Assembly: GCA_947506075.1 (NCBI GenBank)
Contig: CANNNN010000115.1
Location: 1 to 7,951 of the forward strand
DNA from: Methylococcaceae bacterium
Lineage (GTDB): Bacteria > Pseudomonadota > Gammaproteobacteria > Methylococcales > Methylomonadaceae
DNA: 7,951 nt
Reading direction: 5' to 3'
Positions within the stretch are counted from its first letter, which is position 1; each line of letters begins with the position of its first letter. Under the pieces are notes generated by a model. It saw nothing but the letters and a program-made list of their open reading frames with translations. It was not told the DNA's origin and made no database searches. The translations under genes were made by a program, and so were the position numbers. Positions 6,740 to 7,951 of this stretch are shown piece by piece.

Positions 6740-7597
6740 ATGAATAAAGACTTTCGGATATTACTGATTAGTGAAGACCCTTATCATCTAGGCTTATTAA
6801 AAGGCTATTGTCATGCGCATCAATATAAAATCCTTGAAACAACAAACAATATAGAATCACTTAAGCCACTGATTCAGATGCAGCCTAACATAATCATTCT
6901 TGCTGCAGGACATCTGAAAAATACTGATATTGACTTGGTTCGTGAAATAAGCACACAACATCAAATTCCGGTCTGTTACTTGCTTAATACAACTAACGCT
7001 ACCCGTATAGAAAAAAACGTAGCTAGCTGGGTAGATGCAATGTTAGATGCCCCACTCGATATTGATCAACTTAATGATTATCTGCAAAACAGATTCAACT
7101 ATCATCCTCGTTTTATTCAAGAAAAAAGGAATAGTGCGCGGCGGGCTGCCAATGATCGTAGGCAGGCAATGCTTGATCAACAACATTTGGCTAACGGAGA
7201 TAGTCATCAGGCTAATAACACTACACAAAAAAATAGTGATGCCGATTTTTTTATCGTCGAACCGTTTAAAATTGATCAACGTTCAAAATGCGTGATGCTG
7301 AAAGGAAACTCGCTGAATTTGACACGCAAAGAATTTGAGCTTTTCGAATTACTGGCCCAGGATGTCGATCGCGTGTTTATGTGTGATGAAATCATCAATC
7401 ATGTCTGGCCTGAAAATAACCGGGTAACCAAATCAGATCTTTATCAATACATGCATTTATTAAGAAAAAAAGTTGAGCTTGACCCCAATAACCCATGCTG
7501 GATTTTGACTGTGAAAGGTTTTGGCTACAAGCTGAATGTGACGGGATCTGCTAAGCCCAACTTGCCCGACATTCATGAAAAAGAAAATACTAAATAA
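6740..7597 (+). CDS. OmpR/PhoB-family transcriptional regulator with degenerate receiver domain
   Basis: This 285-aa protein has a receiver-like N-terminal domain (about 5-120), a polar linker (about 125-180, with RRAANDRRQ and Gln/Asn-rich stretches) and a C-terminal winged-helix DNA-binding domain (about 183-265: LNLTRKEFELFELLA, recognition helix KSDLYQYMHLLRKK at 231-244, then WILTVKGFGYKL). The DNA-binding part is a clear Trans_reg_C domain. The receiver keeps the acidic pair (E12-D13), but the phospho-acceptor Asp position in PNIIILA is Ala55, the Thr/Ser switch position aligns with Leu82, and the KP lysine is replaced by Ala104 (DAPLDIDQL). It should therefore not be activated by ordinary aspartyl phosphorylation. 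No histidine kinase gene is next to it. It is divergent from the cyclic di-GMP gene; a regulatory link is only a guess. Its base composition is visibly more AT-rich than the cob genes. Target genes are unknown. Confidence 0.87.
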   Translation: MNKDFRILLISEDPYHLGLLKGYCHAHQYKILETTNNIESLKPLIQMQPNIIILAAGHLKNTDIDLVREISTQHQIPVCYLLNTTNATRIEKNVASWVDAMLDAPLDIDQLNDYLQNRFNYHPRFIQEKRNSARRAANDRRQAMLDQQHLANGDSHQANNTTQKNSDADFFIVEPFKIDQRSKCVMLKGNSLNLTRKEFELFELLAQDVDRVFMCDEIINHVWPENNRVTKSDLYQYMHLLRKKVELDPNNPCWILTVKGFGYKLNVTGSAKPNLPDIHEKENTK

Positions 7598-7797
7598 TAA
7601 CCGTCCATCGATTATCTTCCCCCTGAATACTTCAAATGCTATACGACTAATTGCAATTTCTTGGGTTCAAATAGTTGAAAAACTGATCTGCATTCCCAGT
7701 TTCAAAGCCAGTTGTTGTTCTGCACACCCTTTATCCTAAAAAAATCAGTTGAACTTGGAGTTATAATTGGCAGCGTCCGTATTTCAGGAGCTAAGCC
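7598..7797. other. Intergenic region, possible left end of an insertion sequence
   Basis: This 200-bp stretch holds no gene. It contains TTCAA-ATAG-TTGAA (7666-7679), a 7-bp inverted pair AACTGAT (7681-7687) and ATCAGTT (7744-7750), and a consensus-like TATAAT at 7762-7767 with no good -35 in front of it. If the gene at 7798 is a transposase, a terminal inverted repeat should lie here, but it cannot be placed without the other end of the element. No terminator for the regulator gene is obvious. Confidence 0.4.
7786..7790 (+). promoter_or_regulatory. Ribosome-binding site of the right-edge gene
   Basis: AGGAG stands seven bases before the ATG at 7798. It is a near-ideal Shine-Dalgarno sequence and fixes the start of the partial gene. 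Confidence 0.65.
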
Positions 7798-7951
7798 ATG
7801 GTATTACCCCCTAAAGTCATTTACCCACAGGGTGACACAGAAATCAACCTTAAAAAACGCGAAATCAGCGCACTGATTGCCGATACCTTTGATGGAAAAA
7901 TCCATATTGAATGGGATCCGCAAGCTCAAGTCACGCCCTTGGGCCAGCTGC
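7798..7951 (+). CDS. Probable transposase, N-terminal fragment (IS4/IS1380-like), cut by the window
   Basis: The frame is open from the ATG at 7798 to the right edge (51 complete codons). The product begins MVLPPKVIYPQGD and continues with ADTFDGKIHIEWDP and VTPLGQL. The phrase 'WDxxAxVTPLGQLxFF' near the N-terminus is one I associate with transposases annotated as IS4 or IS1380 family; this is from memory and the fragment stops before any catalytic DDE residue. There is no frameshift or stop in the visible part, so the element may be intact. It could still be another conserved protein, and the gene is listed on this recollection plus its strong ribosome-binding site. Confidence 0.55.
   Translation, partial: MVLPPKVIYPQGDTEINLKKREISALIADTFDGKIHIEWDPQAQVTPLGQL

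Overview
The window looks like chromosomal DNA from a Gram-negative bacterium, most likely a gammaproteobacterium. The protein style (a cobalamin cluster beside a PAS-PAS-PAS-GGDEF-EAL protein that opens with an 'ELRTHLIELEMQNEALRRA'-type helix) resembles what I remember from methanotrophs of the Methylococcales. That placement is an impression from protein style and could not be tested here.

Layout. (1) Positions 1-3676, + strand, hold corrinoid (vitamin B12) biosynthesis genes. First comes the 3' part of a fused gene encoding the end of CobJ (precorrin-3B C17-methyltransferase) followed by a complete CobK (precorrin-6A reductase). Next is a CobW-type GTPase, whose stop overlaps the GTG start of cobB (cobyrinic/hydrogenobyrinic acid a,c-diamide synthase). 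A 149-bp gap separates the fusion gene from cobW and contains a perfect 18-bp inverted repeat, each arm built from two copies of an 8-mer; it looks like a small dispersed palindromic element. (2) Positions 3628-6270, - strand, hold one large gene for a soluble three-PAS GGDEF-EAL protein that should make and/or degrade cyclic di-GMP. Its 3' end overlaps the cobB 3' end by 49 bp, tail to tail. (3) Positions 6271-6739 are an AT-rich divergent intergenic region with a few small repeats and no convincing gene. (4) Positions 6740-7597, + strand, encode an OmpR/PhoB-like DNA-binding regulator whose receiver domain has lost the phospho-acceptor Asp and the other two conserved switch residues I could align. 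(5) From 7798 to the right edge, + strand, is the start of a gene that looks like an IS4/IS1380-type transposase.

How they work together. The cob genes contribute ring contraction/C17 methylation, reduction of precorrin-6A, probable cobalt handling and a,c-amidation of the corrin ring. The GGDEF-EAL gene and the atypical regulator are divergently arranged and share one intergenic region, so co-regulation is possible but not shown. The AT-rich composition from 6271 onward and the adjoining transposase suggest a different history from the cob block.

I see no clear new defence, RNA or CRISPR-like system. The most notable points are a CobW homologue whose CxCC metal-binding motif is replaced by GLIAY while a His-rich stretch is kept, the inverted-repeat element between cob genes, and the non-phosphorylatable OmpR-type regulator.
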